DNA of 64,000 nucleotides from Gautieria morchelliformis (taxonomy: Eukaryota > Basidiomycota > Agaricomycetes > Gomphales > Gomphaceae): positions 124,001-188,000 of the forward strand of contig WHVA01000021.1 in assembly GCA_015179125.1 (NCBI GenBank), given 5' to 3'. The position numbers and the translations under genes are program-made. The notes beneath the pieces were generated by a model. The model had not been told where the DNA came from. It ran no database searches and worked only from the letters and a program-made list of their open reading frames with translations. Of this stretch, positions 50,289 to 62,237 are shown piece after piece (position 1 is the stretch's first letter; every line of letters starts with the position of its first letter).

Positions 50289-52458
50289 ATGGCCTTTCAA
50301 CCTGGAATTATATCTCGACCTAATCATTTCGCTGATGGTTCTGATCCATATCCATTAAATACTTTTGCGGACACCGCCGACGATTCAGACGTCGGCTCAA
50401 GATACTCACCATCTCACACAGCTTCTTCTCCAAACACGCTGCATCCAGATGATCGGTCAAGAGCGCCAAGTAAATATTAGCTCTCTCGTCATCCACCTCA
50501 GGCTCACTCGAAACTCCTCATGATTGTTCCAGATAGCGACGAGTCTCTACACAAGTACAGTGGCAGCGACGACAAGCACGATCTCCCTCTTGTAGCAAAT
50601 GCAGCAGGCTTTGCACATGCTGATCCCTCACAGTTTGAGCGTATGGGTATGGTTGGCTATCCCAGCCTCAGCTTGAAACCCACTGACGCAACCTCAGAAT
50701 ACGCTGATGGCCCAACGATGGATCGAGCTGATGCTCTGGAAGTACAGCCGGCTGTGGCACTCTCTCCAGGGAAGGACTCGTTACGTTATCCGATAGAGCA
50801 GCGGATAGAGGACAAAAAGCGAGGGATTGGGCGACAACGATACCCATTCGTAGCATGGACTCTTACAGGTTTGTCTAACGAGCAGCTCGAATGGTGGACA
50901 CTTAATGTCGAATCTCTAGCTGTTATGGTGGGGGTGTTTATTTGGGAGGCGGTGGTGAATTGGAAAGCACAGGGGACTCCATTCTCATTCCACGTGGGCA
51001 CCGTTCTTGGGCTCTATCCAGACGACTTGCTGATACCACATCTAGCCTACTGTCAACCCCATGTTGGGACCGTCAACATCGGCCCTGATCAATGTTGGTG
51101 AGATAATGTTGTACCACCTGTAGATTCTACAGTCTCTAATTTCTATTACAGGGGCGCGGTTTGTTCCATGCATGAAGCAGGTGGATCACCTGCCTGTGAA
51201 CTTCGATTTTCCATGTACAACCTTTTTCTTTCTGTAGCTCAGTACTTGTCTCACGTACATCGACAGGTCTCAACAATACGGCGAACCCACCAGACAATCT
51301 GTGTTCTATGAGTGAGGTCTGTGGTTTTGGTGGATTCCCAGACCCTGCCCATCCGAACCAATGGTTCAGGTAAGTTCAAATATAGCGAGGACTCAAGCAT
51401 CGCTTATGCGCCTTAGGTTTATTACACCCATTTTTCTGCACGCTGGTCTCGTGCATCTCGCTCTGAACATGTTTGCCCAAATATTGGTATCTGCCCAGGT
51501 GAGGCGCAGTGTCAGCAGCAGTGTTATTCATGGGATTAAAGGGTCACTTAAGGTTGAGCGGGAAATGGGTTCAGCCGGATTCTTCATTCTCTACTTCGCT
51601 GCAGGCATTTTCGGCAATATTCTGGGTGCCAACTTCGCGTAAGCCGCTCTTATAATCTGGCTAATATGAGACGCCGTGAGTAATCATTTATCTAGCTTAC
51701 TGGGTTCTCCTTCCACTGGCGCATCAGGCGCCATATTCGGCACGGTACGAGTCCTGTCAAGATGGCAGTGTTGAATGTTACTTACAAATAAGGGTATGCT
51801 ACTTCGGCCGCTGTACTGAACAGGTTGCTGTCGAATGGGTGAGGAGTGCTATACGTTTATGGATAAATCCCCTCATGCGCTATTTGGTCATAGGTGGACC
51901 TTATGTTTCATTGGAAGATTATTTATCGACCTGTTCGACGGGTAACGCTTATAGCACTAGCGGTTACCGCACACTAACTCATCCGCCTCTAGTTGATGTT
52001 TTTGATTGTCGACTTGATTGTTGGAGTTGCCATGGGCTACATTCCGGTGCGATTTGCATGTCCTCGTGCTGCGTACTACCTCTTACCTTGCCCTTCAGTT
52101 CATTGACAACTTTGCACACTTGTTCGTCTTGTTTCTTTTTGAATTCACCCAATACTCATTGTCGTGGATTACAGGGGAGGTCTGTTCATGGGTCTATTTG
52201 CGGCGGTTATCTTCTATCCCGTGATCAGCACCACAAAACGACACAAAATGATTACATGGGGATGTAGGGTTGCGGCCATTCCGATTCCTATAATCTTGTT
52301 CGTGGTTCTGACAAAGAACTTTTACACCGGGAATCCTTACAGCGGTGCGTCTTTTTCGTCGATGAGTTGGGAGTTCTTTCGTCCTGAAATTCAGCGCAAC
52401 AGCATGTTCTGGATGTCGCTACCTGTCGTGTTTCCCGACAAGTGCGAATAATCAGTGA
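50289..52458 (+). CDS. Rhomboid-family intramembrane serine protease
   Basis: Translation follows about 14 short introns (for example 50470-50532, donors GTAAAT, GTGAGA, GTAAGT, GTACGA). The N-terminal 190 residues are polar and cytosolic in type (MAFQPGIISRPNHFADGSD...). Then come the first membrane segment (VMVGVFIWEAVVNWK), the luminal loop (NPMLGPSTSALINVGARF, SEVCGFGGFPDP), HAGLVHLALNMFAQ, the catalytic serine in GSPSTGASGAIFG and the catalytic histidine in IDNFAHLGGLFMG. After a further membrane segment the protein ends in a Cys-rich tail (ACSGCRYLSCFPTSANN) with a TGA at 52456. Both dyad residues are present, so it should be active in the secretory pathway or at the plasma membrane. 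Confidence 0.92.
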
Positions 52459-52798
52459 GCTTTTCCAGTTTGATCTTGGTATTTTGTTCTTAAGAATTTC
52501 TCCAAAAGCTGCCACGGGACAGGGCTCACGGTTAATGGCACACAACTCAATAGTAGCTAGTCATTTTGCCTTCGCATACGGACCTCAAACGGACTTACTT
52601 TGAAATTAATTTGCTTTGAATTTTGCATCTAAGTACTTATGTATCGATGAATATTACTCAGAAGTGGAGTGGCTGATATGCACGTGACTTGACATCGTGT
52701 AACGTACTTCCTTCCCTCAAATAATCACCATATTACATACGGCAAGCGTTACTTGGCGAGAAATCGGGTTCAACCTTTGAGGGACGGCCGGGGACAAC

Positions 52799-55677
52799 AT
52801 GCCTTCTTCGAAACGTTTTGCGGTGTCTGCTAATCCAGCTTTGCCCCATTGGATTGCTGCTGGGGCTATTGCGGCCACTGTGGCTGCAGGACTGCTCAGG
52901 TACATCTTTATAGGTCAGTCCCATTAAATACTCGATGTTAGCCACTTAATAGCTGTTGGCAGACTGGTCCGATCCATACCGTTGCGGTTCTCTTTTAAGG
53001 GAGGGACGGTGGCTGGACGACAGCTTCAGCAACTGGCAACCAGATGGTACGTCGCCGTCTCGGATATCGAGCTAAAATTCTGTATGATTGAAATGTGACA
53101 GGTTGCATGCTACATAACTACGGACGGAAAGATGTCTCAACATGTCTGTCGTCGAGACGAATGGTCTTCATTGGCGACTCAGTCACACGGCAACTATTCT
53201 TCACAGTTGCACATATGGCCGATTCAACCCTACCGTCCCAACCTCCGAACGACGAGCAGAAGCATGCGGATCACACCCTGTCGTCTGAAGACCTAACAGA
53301 GTTTGCGTTTGTGTGGGACCCGTTTCTAAACACAACACGGACCAAACAGATGCTCCATCTGGCTGACGACGAAGCCAATATGACTTCCTCCCCCGCGTCG
53401 ATTCGTACCCCTGCAATGATAGTCATTGGTTCAGGCCTCTGGTTCTTGCGGTATGCAGAGTCCTCTGGCGGCCTTCCGCGGTGGGAAGCCACGATTGAAG
53501 ATACACTGGACCTCATCGCAAAGGCTGGCGAACGACTCGCAGATAAGATCGTTTTCCTACCCGTTGAAGACATGGCTTCTTCCAAGCTCTCACCCCCTCG
53601 GGCCTCTAGCATGCATAATTCTGATGTAGATGCCATGAACGCCGACTTGAAGCATCGGATCGACCCCTTGTCGACAAAATACCTCCCCGCTCCATCCCAA
53701 TTACTTCGAAAATCAACAAGTGACTCCCACGTGACGTTTCCTCAGGCCTTCAACAAAATGCTGGACCCCTCGATGACAGCCGACGGCCTTCATTACTCAG
53801 ACAAAGTATTAAAGGCACAAGCCAATGTGCTTTTGAACTTACGCTGTAATGAGGTACTTCCGAAAACCTTTCCTCTAGATAAGACCTGCTGTCGCAGCTA
53901 TCCATCCGTCTTATTTTATCAAATACTTGTCATTGTCGTTCTTGTCAGTTGGGGGCCTATCGCCAGATTGGCGGCGTCGGAACTAGGTTTGAGCTATCTC
54001 TTACCACCTGGTATAACCCATTGAGTTGACCACCTCCTTGATGGCTATAGCGCAGCGTCCAAAATTACAAGCATTCTTTCCTGGAGAAGACCATATAATG
54101 CCACTTACGATTTTTGGGATGGCAGTATTCCTTATTTTCGTCGCGGATCGCACACCCATCTGGCTAAAGGAGCAAAAACAGTACGATCCGTGGGTTTTCG
54201 GGTCATGGATCATTTTCGTCCTGGTCACTGGATTATTGGCCATGAAACGTGCTGATAAAGACCTGGGGTTCCTTAATCGCGAACAGACGGATGAGTGGAA
54301 GGGGTGGATGCAAAGTAAGTCGTGCTCTTTCGAAACCTCGCATCACCTAAACCAACATATTAGTTATGATCCTCATATACCATTACTTCGGTGCCTCCAA
54401 GATCTCGGGTATTTACAACCCAATCAGAGTTCTTGTGGCGGCCTATCTTTTTATGACTGGTGCGCCACTAAAATAAAAGTATGTAAGGTCATCCTTTGAT
54501 GATTCTTTATTTAGGTTATGGGCATACCACGTTCTACATAAAAAAGGCCGACTACGGCCTTCTCCGGGTAGCTCAAGTGATGGTTCGGCTCAACTTACTA
54601 CCTATCGCTTTGGCATACACGATGAATACCAACTATCTGTCCTACTATTTTTCGCCACTGGTCTCCATGTGGTTCATAATCATCTATATCACCATGGCCG
54701 TCGGGAAAAGCCTTAACGACCGGAGCACGTTTCTGATTGTAAAGTTTCTTATATCCATGGCACTTGTGGGCCTCCTGATGAGCCAAAACTGGATCTTGGA
54801 AGCGTTATTTGTCTGGTTGTCCCGTCTGTGTGGGATCCGATGGAATGCGACGGAATGGGCGTTCCGGGTGAAACTGGACCTGTGGATCATCTACTTTGGC
54901 ATGTTTACTGCATTGGCCCACATCAAATTTCGAGAGCTACGACTCATCGAGCATCCTCGGTGGTCCCTCGTACACCGAGTCTCCATTGGACTATCTACGT
55001 TCGGTCTCGTATGGTTCTTCATTTTCGAACTTTCCCAGCCCTCCAAGTTCGTATACAACCACTGGCACCCATATATTTCCGTCATTCCCATCGGTGCATT
55101 TGTCATACTGCGCAATTCTAACGCCATCCTTCGGTCCGCCTCCTCACGCATGTTCGCCTTCATCGGTACTTGCAGTCTCGAGACGTTTATTATACAATTT
55201 CACTTTTGGTTGGCCGCTGATACCAAGGGGATTCTGCTCGTTATACCCGGATCGAAATGGCGCCCTCTGAACATGTTGGTCTCCACCGTCATGTTCATCT
55301 GGCTGAGCCACAAGGTTGCTAGCGCCACTGGAGACCTCACCAACTGGTTCTGCGGGACGCCGAAAAAAGCGCTCCCGCTCCCCCCTTCGGTTACGCCTCG
55401 ACCCTCAGGCCCGACAGTAACCTCTGCCCGCGCAGACGAGATAGCTTTGTTACGAACTGACAAAAGCGGGGTTGCGGAATCTCGGGGCACGGCCGCCCCA
55501 GCAGAAAGGTGGGTCGATCGGCTTGCCAATGGGACACGGGCAAATTCGGCGCCTGGGTTTCGGATGTTCGAAGGTGACGATTCGTACTGGCCAGCGAATT
55601 GGCAGCCTGGTATCGGAACTAGATTGGCAGCGGCAGGTCTGATTTTATGGGTGGTCAATATTACTTGGCCCTCCTGA
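52799..55677 (+). CDS. CAS1-type polysaccharide O-acetyltransferase
   Basis: ATG at 52799 ([15 protein letters not shown]), a signal-anchor helix ([17 protein letters not shown]), a short intron, then a luminal SGNH-like domain: [35 protein letters not shown], the block with the nucleophile [14 protein letters not shown], and DGLHYSD with the paired Asp-His. The remaining half is a multi-pass membrane domain ([36 protein letters not shown]) typical of Cas1_AcylT. Five introns fit (about 52916-52965, 53048-53100, 54013-54051, 54310-54363, 54472-54514). The family acetylates capsule or cell-wall polysaccharide; the Cryptococcus CAS1 product and human CASD1 are named members. An Arg/Pro-rich loop and a last hydrophobic helix close the protein at TGA 55675. 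Confidence 0.93.
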
Positions 55678-55800
55678 TTTATGCCTCATCACTCTCTCCG
55701 CCATCTCGCATCATCTCTGACTGCCTACCCTTATACCATCTTAGACTTATAATTGTATTGAATAGTCCGTGACATGTAGAATAATTATCACCCGGCCCTC

Positions 55801-57219
55801 TCAAAGCTGGGTCGATGGGTCAGGCCACCGGAAAGCGGATATTCTTCTCTTCCGCGCTCTTCTCCTACCCAGGTATCGGATGAGAACCCTCTTCCAGTAC
55901 CGTTTCCGTGTTCCTTTGCGTGGATATATATATCTCCAAGGACGTACGCGGAATGGTCTATAAATTTTTGTCTCTGGTGGTTCTGTGGGCACAGGCGGCC
56001 ACCGATATATCTCCTTCACGATACCAAGCTTGCGCTGCTTGAGGGCGTACTGGATGATGCGTCTTCGGTTCTCCATACTATCTACTGTGGGGCCCCACTG
56101 TGCGCGATAATGCTTGAAGAAGAGGTAAGCCTCTATCCCGCATCGGTGGCTTCTGGCCATGTAACGCATAAGCAGGAACACGGTTGTTGCGTTTGGACGT
56201 AAGCTTGGGTGCATAGATAAAAGGGCTTCGACGAGTCGTCGTCGTTTCTTGTAGTTAGCGAGCTTGATTGCCCCCGTGGTAAGATGCAGATGTACCAGGC
56301 CCTGAGAGAACTCGGCCTGGGCGGGACTCAGGATGAAAGGTAAGGTCTTGAGGTGATTCTGGGTGAGGAGGATTGCAGGTGCATCGTGGCCATTGCGTAT
56401 GAGCCCCCTGACAGCGTAGGACACGACACGCGAAGGGAGGCGGGCGAGCTCATCCACGGAAAGTGTAGGGAAACGGTGTAAGATGAGGACAAGAGTATCC
56501 GCGGGTATCTTGATTCTCAATAACCTGGCATCGGCGTGCTGTCCATCTGAATGTTGGGGACGATGCGGGGACGACTGGTTTGGGTGGGTGGATGGTAGAC
56601 GAGGAAAGTTCCTCGTACCTGGAGCAAGCAATTCCAATAGGGCTGGGAGTGGGGTATTGGCTACGGAGGAATAGCGGGCCATGACCTGCTGCCAGGCGGT
56701 GTTCCACTGACCGTTGGAGACTAGGTAACGTACTACCAATTTCTCGGTGACTTTGTCGGGCTCGATGCGATTCGAAGCCATGGACGCCAGCAAATATCGC
56801 GTGAGGCGAGAAAAGCTGTGTCGGACTGAGAAAATGAGGAGGAGGTTATACGACTCTACAGATTGAAGGGGACGATATCGGCCATGAATGCTGAGCAGGC
56901 GGGAAAATGGGGCTGGAGGGGTAAAGAAGAGAAGGCGGCGGAGATACTGAAGAAGCTCCCATTTCGTTGACGGCGCGGACGAAAATGCGAGGCTTGGGTG
57001 ACGGGGCAGCGCAGACTGCGAATAATCGCCAGAAGCGGATGTGGTTTCTGAGAGGGAGGGACTGTCCACGGGGACAATGGAGAAAGAGGGAGTGCTCGTC
57101 ACGTGTGGACGCTGTGCTGGATGGTCCTGGTCTTGTCTGTGTGTGGCCGAGGAGCAAGGCGGGCCCAGAGGGAAACTCTTCGAGCTGTGAAGTCGGAAGA
57201 GTCGCGGCACGAGCTGCAT
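55801..57219 (-). CDS. PPR-like, probably mitochondrial protein
   Basis: Single exon, 472 residues, ATG at 57219. The N terminus MQLVPRLFRLHSSKSFPLG is basic and lacks acidic residues, as in mitochondrial presequences. The middle shows degenerate pentatricopeptide-like helix pairs: ESYNLLLIFSVRHSFSRLTR plus YLLASMASNRIEPDKVTEKL, and RPNATTVFLLMRYMARSHRC followed by an aromatic-rich segment. The C terminus is strongly basic (RKGTRKRYWKRVLIRYLGRR), fitting RNA or ribosome binding. It is convergent with the O-acetyltransferase gene, whose stop is only about 120 bp away. PPR proteins handle organellar RNA; which RNA cannot be told. Confidence 0.65.
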   Translation of the reverse strand: MQLVPRLFRLHSSKSFPLGPPCSSATHRQDQDHPAQRPHVTSTPSFSIVPVDSPSLSETTSASGDYSQSALPRHPSLAFSSAPSTKWELLQYLRRLLFFTPPAPFSRLLSIHGRYRPLQSVESYNLLLIFSVRHSFSRLTRYLLASMASNRIEPDKVTEKLVVRYLVSNGQWNTAWQQVMARYSSVANTPLPALLELLAPGTRNFPRLPSTHPNQSSPHRPQHSDGQHADARLLRIKIPADTLVLILHRFPTLSVDELARLPSRVVSYAVRGLIRNGHDAPAILLTQNHLKTLPFILSPAQAEFSQGLVHLHLTTGAIKLANYKKRRRLVEALLSMHPSLRPNATTVFLLMRYMARSHRCGIEAYLFFKHYRAQWGPTVDSMENRRRIIQYALKQRKLGIVKEIYRWPPVPTEPPETKIYRPFRVRPWRYIYPRKGTRKRYWKRVLIRYLGRRRARKRRISAFRWPDPSTQL

Positions 57220-57646
57220 GCCTTATGTAAACCGTAAGGGAACGGCATTTCGCTGCCGCGTGTCGGCAAGGTGGCGTATTTAGACTGAAACTGAGGATAG
57301 CATGGTCACGTGACGACATCACCCCATGGAGATGATAGTTGAGCTCAGCTGAGTCAGGATACATCAATGAAAGCATCAGCACATGCCATGTACAGTGCCG
57401 CAACAACGAATGCAGTAAGGATCAACATGATCTAAGCCAACATCATGATACACGTCCAGTGCCCAGTGATCGCCGAGAGCATCCAATCGATGCAATGATG
57501 ATATCATCTCGGTCTCTGGCTCTCTCGCTGATGATCAAGGTGATCTTCAAGGAAGAGCCCTTCTTCCGATCACGCCAACACCATGTGTGAATATCGCCCA
57601 CGCCTTTCCTGCGAAATCGGTGCTTGCCTATCGACGCAAGTTCGAG

Positions 57647-57654
57647 TATATAAG
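57647..57654 (+). promoter_or_regulatory. TATA box of the peroxidase gene
   Basis: TATATAAG, 67 bp before the ATG at 57714 and followed by a pyrimidine-rich leader, a usual layout for a strongly regulated fungal gene. Confidence 0.5.
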
Positions 57655-57713
57655 CATGCGTCTGGGCCGTTGTCCACTCATCATCCTTAAGCCTACGCAG
57701 TTTTTTCATCATA

Positions 57714-58661
57714 ATGCCTTCTCTATCCATGAGCTTTGTCAACGAGCCCGTCACAACCCCCTTGCCGGGCTCACCTCTATCGTCACCAAGAGCATCAACC
57801 CCTGGCGGGACACTCTTTCTAAGCCCAACTTCACCCACCGAAGCAGGTCCTTCGCATGTCGCAAACGTCGCCGACATGGCTGACAGAGAGCCAGAAGTCT
57901 CTCCCCATGCTTTCTGTCCAAAAACCGACTCCGACTCCCGCGGGCCCTGTCCTGCGTTGAACACCCTGGCCAATCACGGATATTTGTGTGTCTCATCACC
58001 GCCTCTTTAGCTTCATATTGCTCATAACTTTCCTAGACCTCGTGATGGTCGAAATATCACGCGTCAGCAATTCCTTGCAGCGCTGCAAAGCCCAGAAACA
58101 TACCATCTCTCCAAACCACTCGCAGAGTTCCTGGTTCAGGGTGGTTTTGTCATGATGCGTGAGGCCACATCATCCTCATTGTCGCTGCATGATTTGGCCA
58201 CACACGGCCTGATTGAGCATAACGCTTCTCTCGTCCACAAGGACGCGGAACCGGGCCATAAGTTTGCCCCGATCAGATGCGACACGAAACTTCTCAACCA
58301 GTTGCTGGACGAGGGCTTCTTGACACTGAATAAGGTGGCCCGAAGGCGAGAGGAGTTGGAGAGGGCCGCGCCATTGGATATCATGCACCAGGAAGTCGCT
58401 CGCGGCGAGTGGGCTCTGGTGCTCGATATTTTCGGGAGAGAGCACGGAGGGAAAATACCAGTTGACGACCTCAGAGTATGGTTGAAGCAAAACCGATTCC
58501 CGGAAGGCTGGAAGCCGACTCACGAACAAGGTCTCTTGGCCACCGTGTCCGAAGCGGGCCAGATACGGAAGGAGATGAATAAATCGCGCAAAGAGTACGA
58601 GAATTCCCAGGCACAGGCTGCCACAGCAGGAACTCGTGGCTCCGCCGACGTCGCTCGTTAA
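57714..58661 (+). CDS. Heme-thiolate (chloroperoxidase-type) peroxidase, no signal peptide
   Basis: ATG at 57714. The first 75 residues are Ser/Pro/Thr-rich and disordered (MPSLSMSFVNEPVTTPLPGS). The heme-ligating loop is RGPCPALNTLANHGYLPRDG (Cys79), the hallmark PCP motif of peroxidase family 2. An intron with donor GTGTGT at about 57988 and acceptor CCTAG at about 58036 interrupts it between HGYL and PRDG. Downstream are LSLHDLATHGLIEHNASLVH (helix with Glu-His near the active site), KFAPIRCDTKLLNQLLDEG and WALVLDIFGREHGGKIPVDD. Length (about 300 aa) matches short unspecific peroxygenases, but there is no secretion signal, so it may act inside the cell. The distal acid motif is not the canonical EGD, so catalysis needs testing. 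Confidence 0.9.
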
Positions 58662-58699
58662 GATGGTGTTGAATAGGTTATACACTTAAATTATTAGTT

Positions 58700-59994
58700 A
58701 CCAACCTGTGCAGTAAATCATTGGCTCTATTCCGCAATCCAAAATGCCGTCGCACAAGTATTGCCTACGTCTGAGCAATCACAAAGATAAGAAACTAAGT
58801 TAGCGGCGGCCGTCATCACAGGGTAAGCATCATTAGTTCATTGGGGGCTAGAGGAACATACTTACGCATATACTTCACTTTGGCCAAATGAAAGGCAGTG
58901 TAATACCCGAGTACACAGGGAGTTGGTGGTATATGTGCCTCAAATGAGGTCTAATCGGCGTGAATTTCCCGCTGTGAAGATGAAAACATGGTGTTCGGAT
59001 GCAACAGCGCGCTTCCAACAGTATAGCGGTATCTAACTCATTAAAATTTGTGAGTGTACTTCATGCTCACTACTGAGAATAAGATGATGGCGGGGTTATT
59101 TGTTAGTAACCGCTGTACTAGGCCCATGAAATGGCACCTGCGATTAGTGGCAAAAGGGTCGATGTTTACGGCGGTCGGTTTGCACAAAAATCCTAACGCG
59201 GCCGCGCCGAAGTGAAAAAATCCTGATGGCGCTGGGCGAGGTGCAACTCGTGAGCCGGCCTCTCGTTACTGTAAAATGACACGCAGTTCCACCCGTCACT
59301 GCTTGCTCCCTACTGCCATCATGGCGGTGTGTCAATGCGAAGCAATATTCCCTTTACTGAAATTCGAACGGCACCTGAAAAATAAAACGCAACTCGGAGG
59401 TCAGTGAGCTCACATCTAGTTGATTGAAATGTATACACTTAGACTTTTCCAGTCCACCTTATTTGGTTCAATTCGTTTTTGAGAACAATTGATGAAAATT
59501 CGTCACTTGATGGGACAGGATTCCGGTCGACTATACAGTGTGGTGACGTCCAGGATCCGGTCAAGTTTGGAAGCCTCTGGTTTCAGCAAAACCTATTAGC
59601 CCATTTTTGTTCCTTCCTAGGTCTCCTGGCTCCAACCCGCGACGTATGGCTGGTTGACGGTTTATTCTCGTACCGACTCGTAAATGCCCTACGATATATC
59701 ATGCGAGCCTCTAGTCGACACTGGGAGCGAACGGTGGCGACTAGATGTATCTCCAGCCCAATTTATAACCCTACTGTACGTGAATATATGCTGCGCAGTA
59801 ACTCACCGGATCGCTTCCCGCTTCCCAACACACTACTCGAGGGATGAATACCACAGAAACTGCGGGGTGTTGACTGAGCTCAGACTGAGCTCGTGATCAG
59901 TTAATCTGAAGTGGGGTGATGTTTTGGCTTTTATCTGCAATCTCGTGAACCAGGGCATACAACGAGACTCCCAGCTTCTGTGGACCTCCCGCAT
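58700..59994. other. Intergenic; no supported gene
   Basis: An open stretch at 59479-59847 (122 codons, MRTIDENSSLDGTGFRSTIQ...) has no recognisable domain or neighbour support; I leave it uncalled. Two NotI-type GCGGCCGC-like palindromes (near 58805 and 59200) are the only other structure I noticed. Confidence 0.4.
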
Positions 59995-61005
59995 CTATAT
60001 CACATCTCTGAATAAGCTATCGAGCCTTCCTCCTCTCTCCGGTTGTCGCAATACAGCCCATGACTCGAACCCGTATATACGGGGAAGGGAATCCCAGACC
60101 ATCTGTCTCGCGCTCTTAACGTGGGCCTCGAGCAGAGATCCACAGGGGAGGCAATCGCTCAGTACCACTACTAAATATTCGATATATCTTAACTGTTTGA
60201 GGGAATCTGGTTTCGTGACCGTATCTTCTGGTATGAGTTCCGAGATGATGCTCCCCTTTCGACGGGTGGCCTCGCATTCCGTGCTGGTTAAGCAGTGCGC
60301 TGGAGATGGACAGCCTATGATCGTCTTCTGAACAGATTCGAGGAAAATGACAAGAAGTTGCTGTTGTCCTCGATACTGCATAGAATTCGGGGCGTTCAAA
60401 ATATCAATAGGGCTACTACTGACAGCCAGTTGGTAATACATCGATGGGAGTAAGATGTGGGCGTTCGGGTGGATTTCCAATTGGGCGATGAGAGAGGGTA
60501 TGTTGTGTGGATCCACAGAGAACACAGGTGGAATGTTGTGTTGACACACAGAGGACACAAGCGCGTCCCATTGGTTTAAGGTGTCGGGGAATGTTAGAAG
60601 AAGCACACGAAGCGCATTCTCGCCGACCAAGTCCATACAGTATTTGTTAGATAGGCAGAGCACACCTACCAAAGCTGGCACCGTCATATCCCCGAGGTCC
60701 CTAGAGCACCACACTCTAGTGTCAAAGCAGCTTATAACAAAATCTTATGTCACTTACGAGCTACCACATACTGCTTCCAATGTATGCGAAAGATCCTCCG
60801 CGTTGTCGAAGAGTTGCACCACCGGACAGCCATCATAAACTTCCCCGCCTGGTTGACTGGCGACCTTGGTCATGTCGCGGAACACTTCGGAATGCACCTG
60901 AAGCAAGCCAAGATAGAGCCGAAAAGCGACGCTCTGAGCTACTAGCACGATGTTTCCGTCGGCAAAGTACACAGTCTTGCTGCGAGTATAGGGAGTGGTG
61001 GACAT
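59995..61005 (-). CDS. BTB/POZ-domain protein
   Basis: ATG at 61005 (MSTTPYTRSKTVYFADGNIV). Exon 1 (61005-60758) holds the BTB core: YFADGNIVLVAQSVAFRLYL, LLQVHSEVFRDM and GCPVVQLFDNAEDLSHTLEA. A short intron (60757-60716; GTAAGT...CTAG) is followed by exon 2 (60715-59995) with ALVGVLCLSNKYCMDLVGEN and a BACK-like helical region with a Cys/His patch (CLTSTECEATRRKGS). Such single-BTB proteins are greatly expanded in Agaricomycetes; BTB folds dimerise and often bind CUL3, but the partner of this one is unknown. Confidence 0.85.
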
Positions 61006-61079
61006 GGTTGACACTGAAGAACGACCTGGGTTTGGAACAATCCCCTTCGCAGACCACTAGAGTGAACGTCTTGCTTGCA

Positions 61080-62118
61080 GCTGTTGATTATTGAAGCTTG
61101 ATGTAAGTGCTATGGTACTGTTTAGACTCGTAGTTACATAAAACTCCGACCCCACGTGTAGCAATCGCCGGATGTAGTCGTGGCCTGGGAGGGAGGGCAA
61201 GGGGATCACAGATGATGCTGGTGGAATTGTCCTTCCATGACTTGGTGTAACGGCTGTTTCAAATCTGGATTTACAGCCTTTACTGTCTCGCTAACGGCGT
61301 GCTAGATGTCTCTTCGGAAGAACCAGAGCCCAGTCGTCAGTTGACGAGAATTGTGTCAAGCATATCTGGCGTTCGATTCAATCACCCTACACACCGGAGA
61401 GCGTACCATCACATGGGATCTGCGACTCTTAGTCATAAAGATTATGACTCACAGTAAGCACAAAGTGTTGTCATCATTGTGATCTTTGAAATTTGAAGCC
61501 GGGAGTCGAATCCATAAAATCGATCGAATAAGGGCATTCCATCCATTGGTACTAGAATACCTCTGAACGCTCCCAATCGTGTACCGCTACTTAGAAAATG
61601 GTGGTTGGCACAGAGGAGTTGTGGCGGGCGCTCGATTTATGCCCGCGCTAACATATTACTCCGTACGTCTTTAAGCAGGCGAATTCCGCCCCGGCCCGCC
61701 GGGCCGGCGCCGGCTTAGTCGGGACAGTCTTGTTTGCTCTTGTTTGCTCTACCCTCGCTCCTTCTATCTCTCACTTCAACTTAGGGTGCGCTTCACCCTC
61801 CGCTGATACTGAACTGCGTTCCGCTGAGCGATGTTTCACTAGCAGGCCTGAGTCCCACTTCGGCATAGTTAAGCCCGCATCATGGGGTTCGTCATCGTGT
61901 CTCAGCGGGGGGCTCACCCAGGCCTTTATCTGTTTTCGCGCCGGCGCGCTTCCCTCGCTCGCTTGCGTTGCGCCATTACCTTCGCACAGGTACTTTATCG
62001 CCGCTCACATGCTCTGCGCACACTGACTTTACACAGCTTAGCTTGTTCCGTCGTTCTCCGTCGTTATCGTCCCTCTTGCCCACAAAATAGGTGCGCGTAG
62101 GAACCATCTAAATCGGAA
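61080..62118. other. Intergenic; no supported gene
   Basis: A G/C-rich patch at 61684-61715 (CGGCCCGCCGGGCCGGCGCC) forms overlapping palindromes. ORFs at 61730-62100 are short, Arg/Ser/Cys-rich and have no domain. Confidence 0.4.
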
Positions 62119-62237
62119 ACTGTCTCTTGGTATGGTTATATGTGCTCTAAGCAGCCTTCTCCACTCAGGTCAGCCCTGGGTCATGACCCGAGTGGAGACG
62201 GCTGCTAGGAGGACATATGACCAAACTAAGAGACAGT
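62119..62237. repeat. 119-bp near-perfect foldback
   Basis: Arms 62119-62172 and 62184-62237 (ACTGTCTCTT... /...AAGAGACAGT) pair over 54 positions with about 8 mismatches and an 11-nt loop. No flanking duplication is obvious. It could be a miniature inverted-repeat element or the template of a hairpin small-RNA precursor. Confidence 0.85.

Noticed and set aside
54891..55658. Minus-strand ORFs opposite the O-acetyltransferase
   Set aside because: The plus strand carries a well-conserved multi-pass enzyme with fitting introns; the antisense frames have no recognisable feature.
61730..62100. Short Arg/Cys-rich ORFs in the region after the BTB gene
   Set aside because: Short, low-complexity, overlapping in several frames, without domains or a sensible start context.
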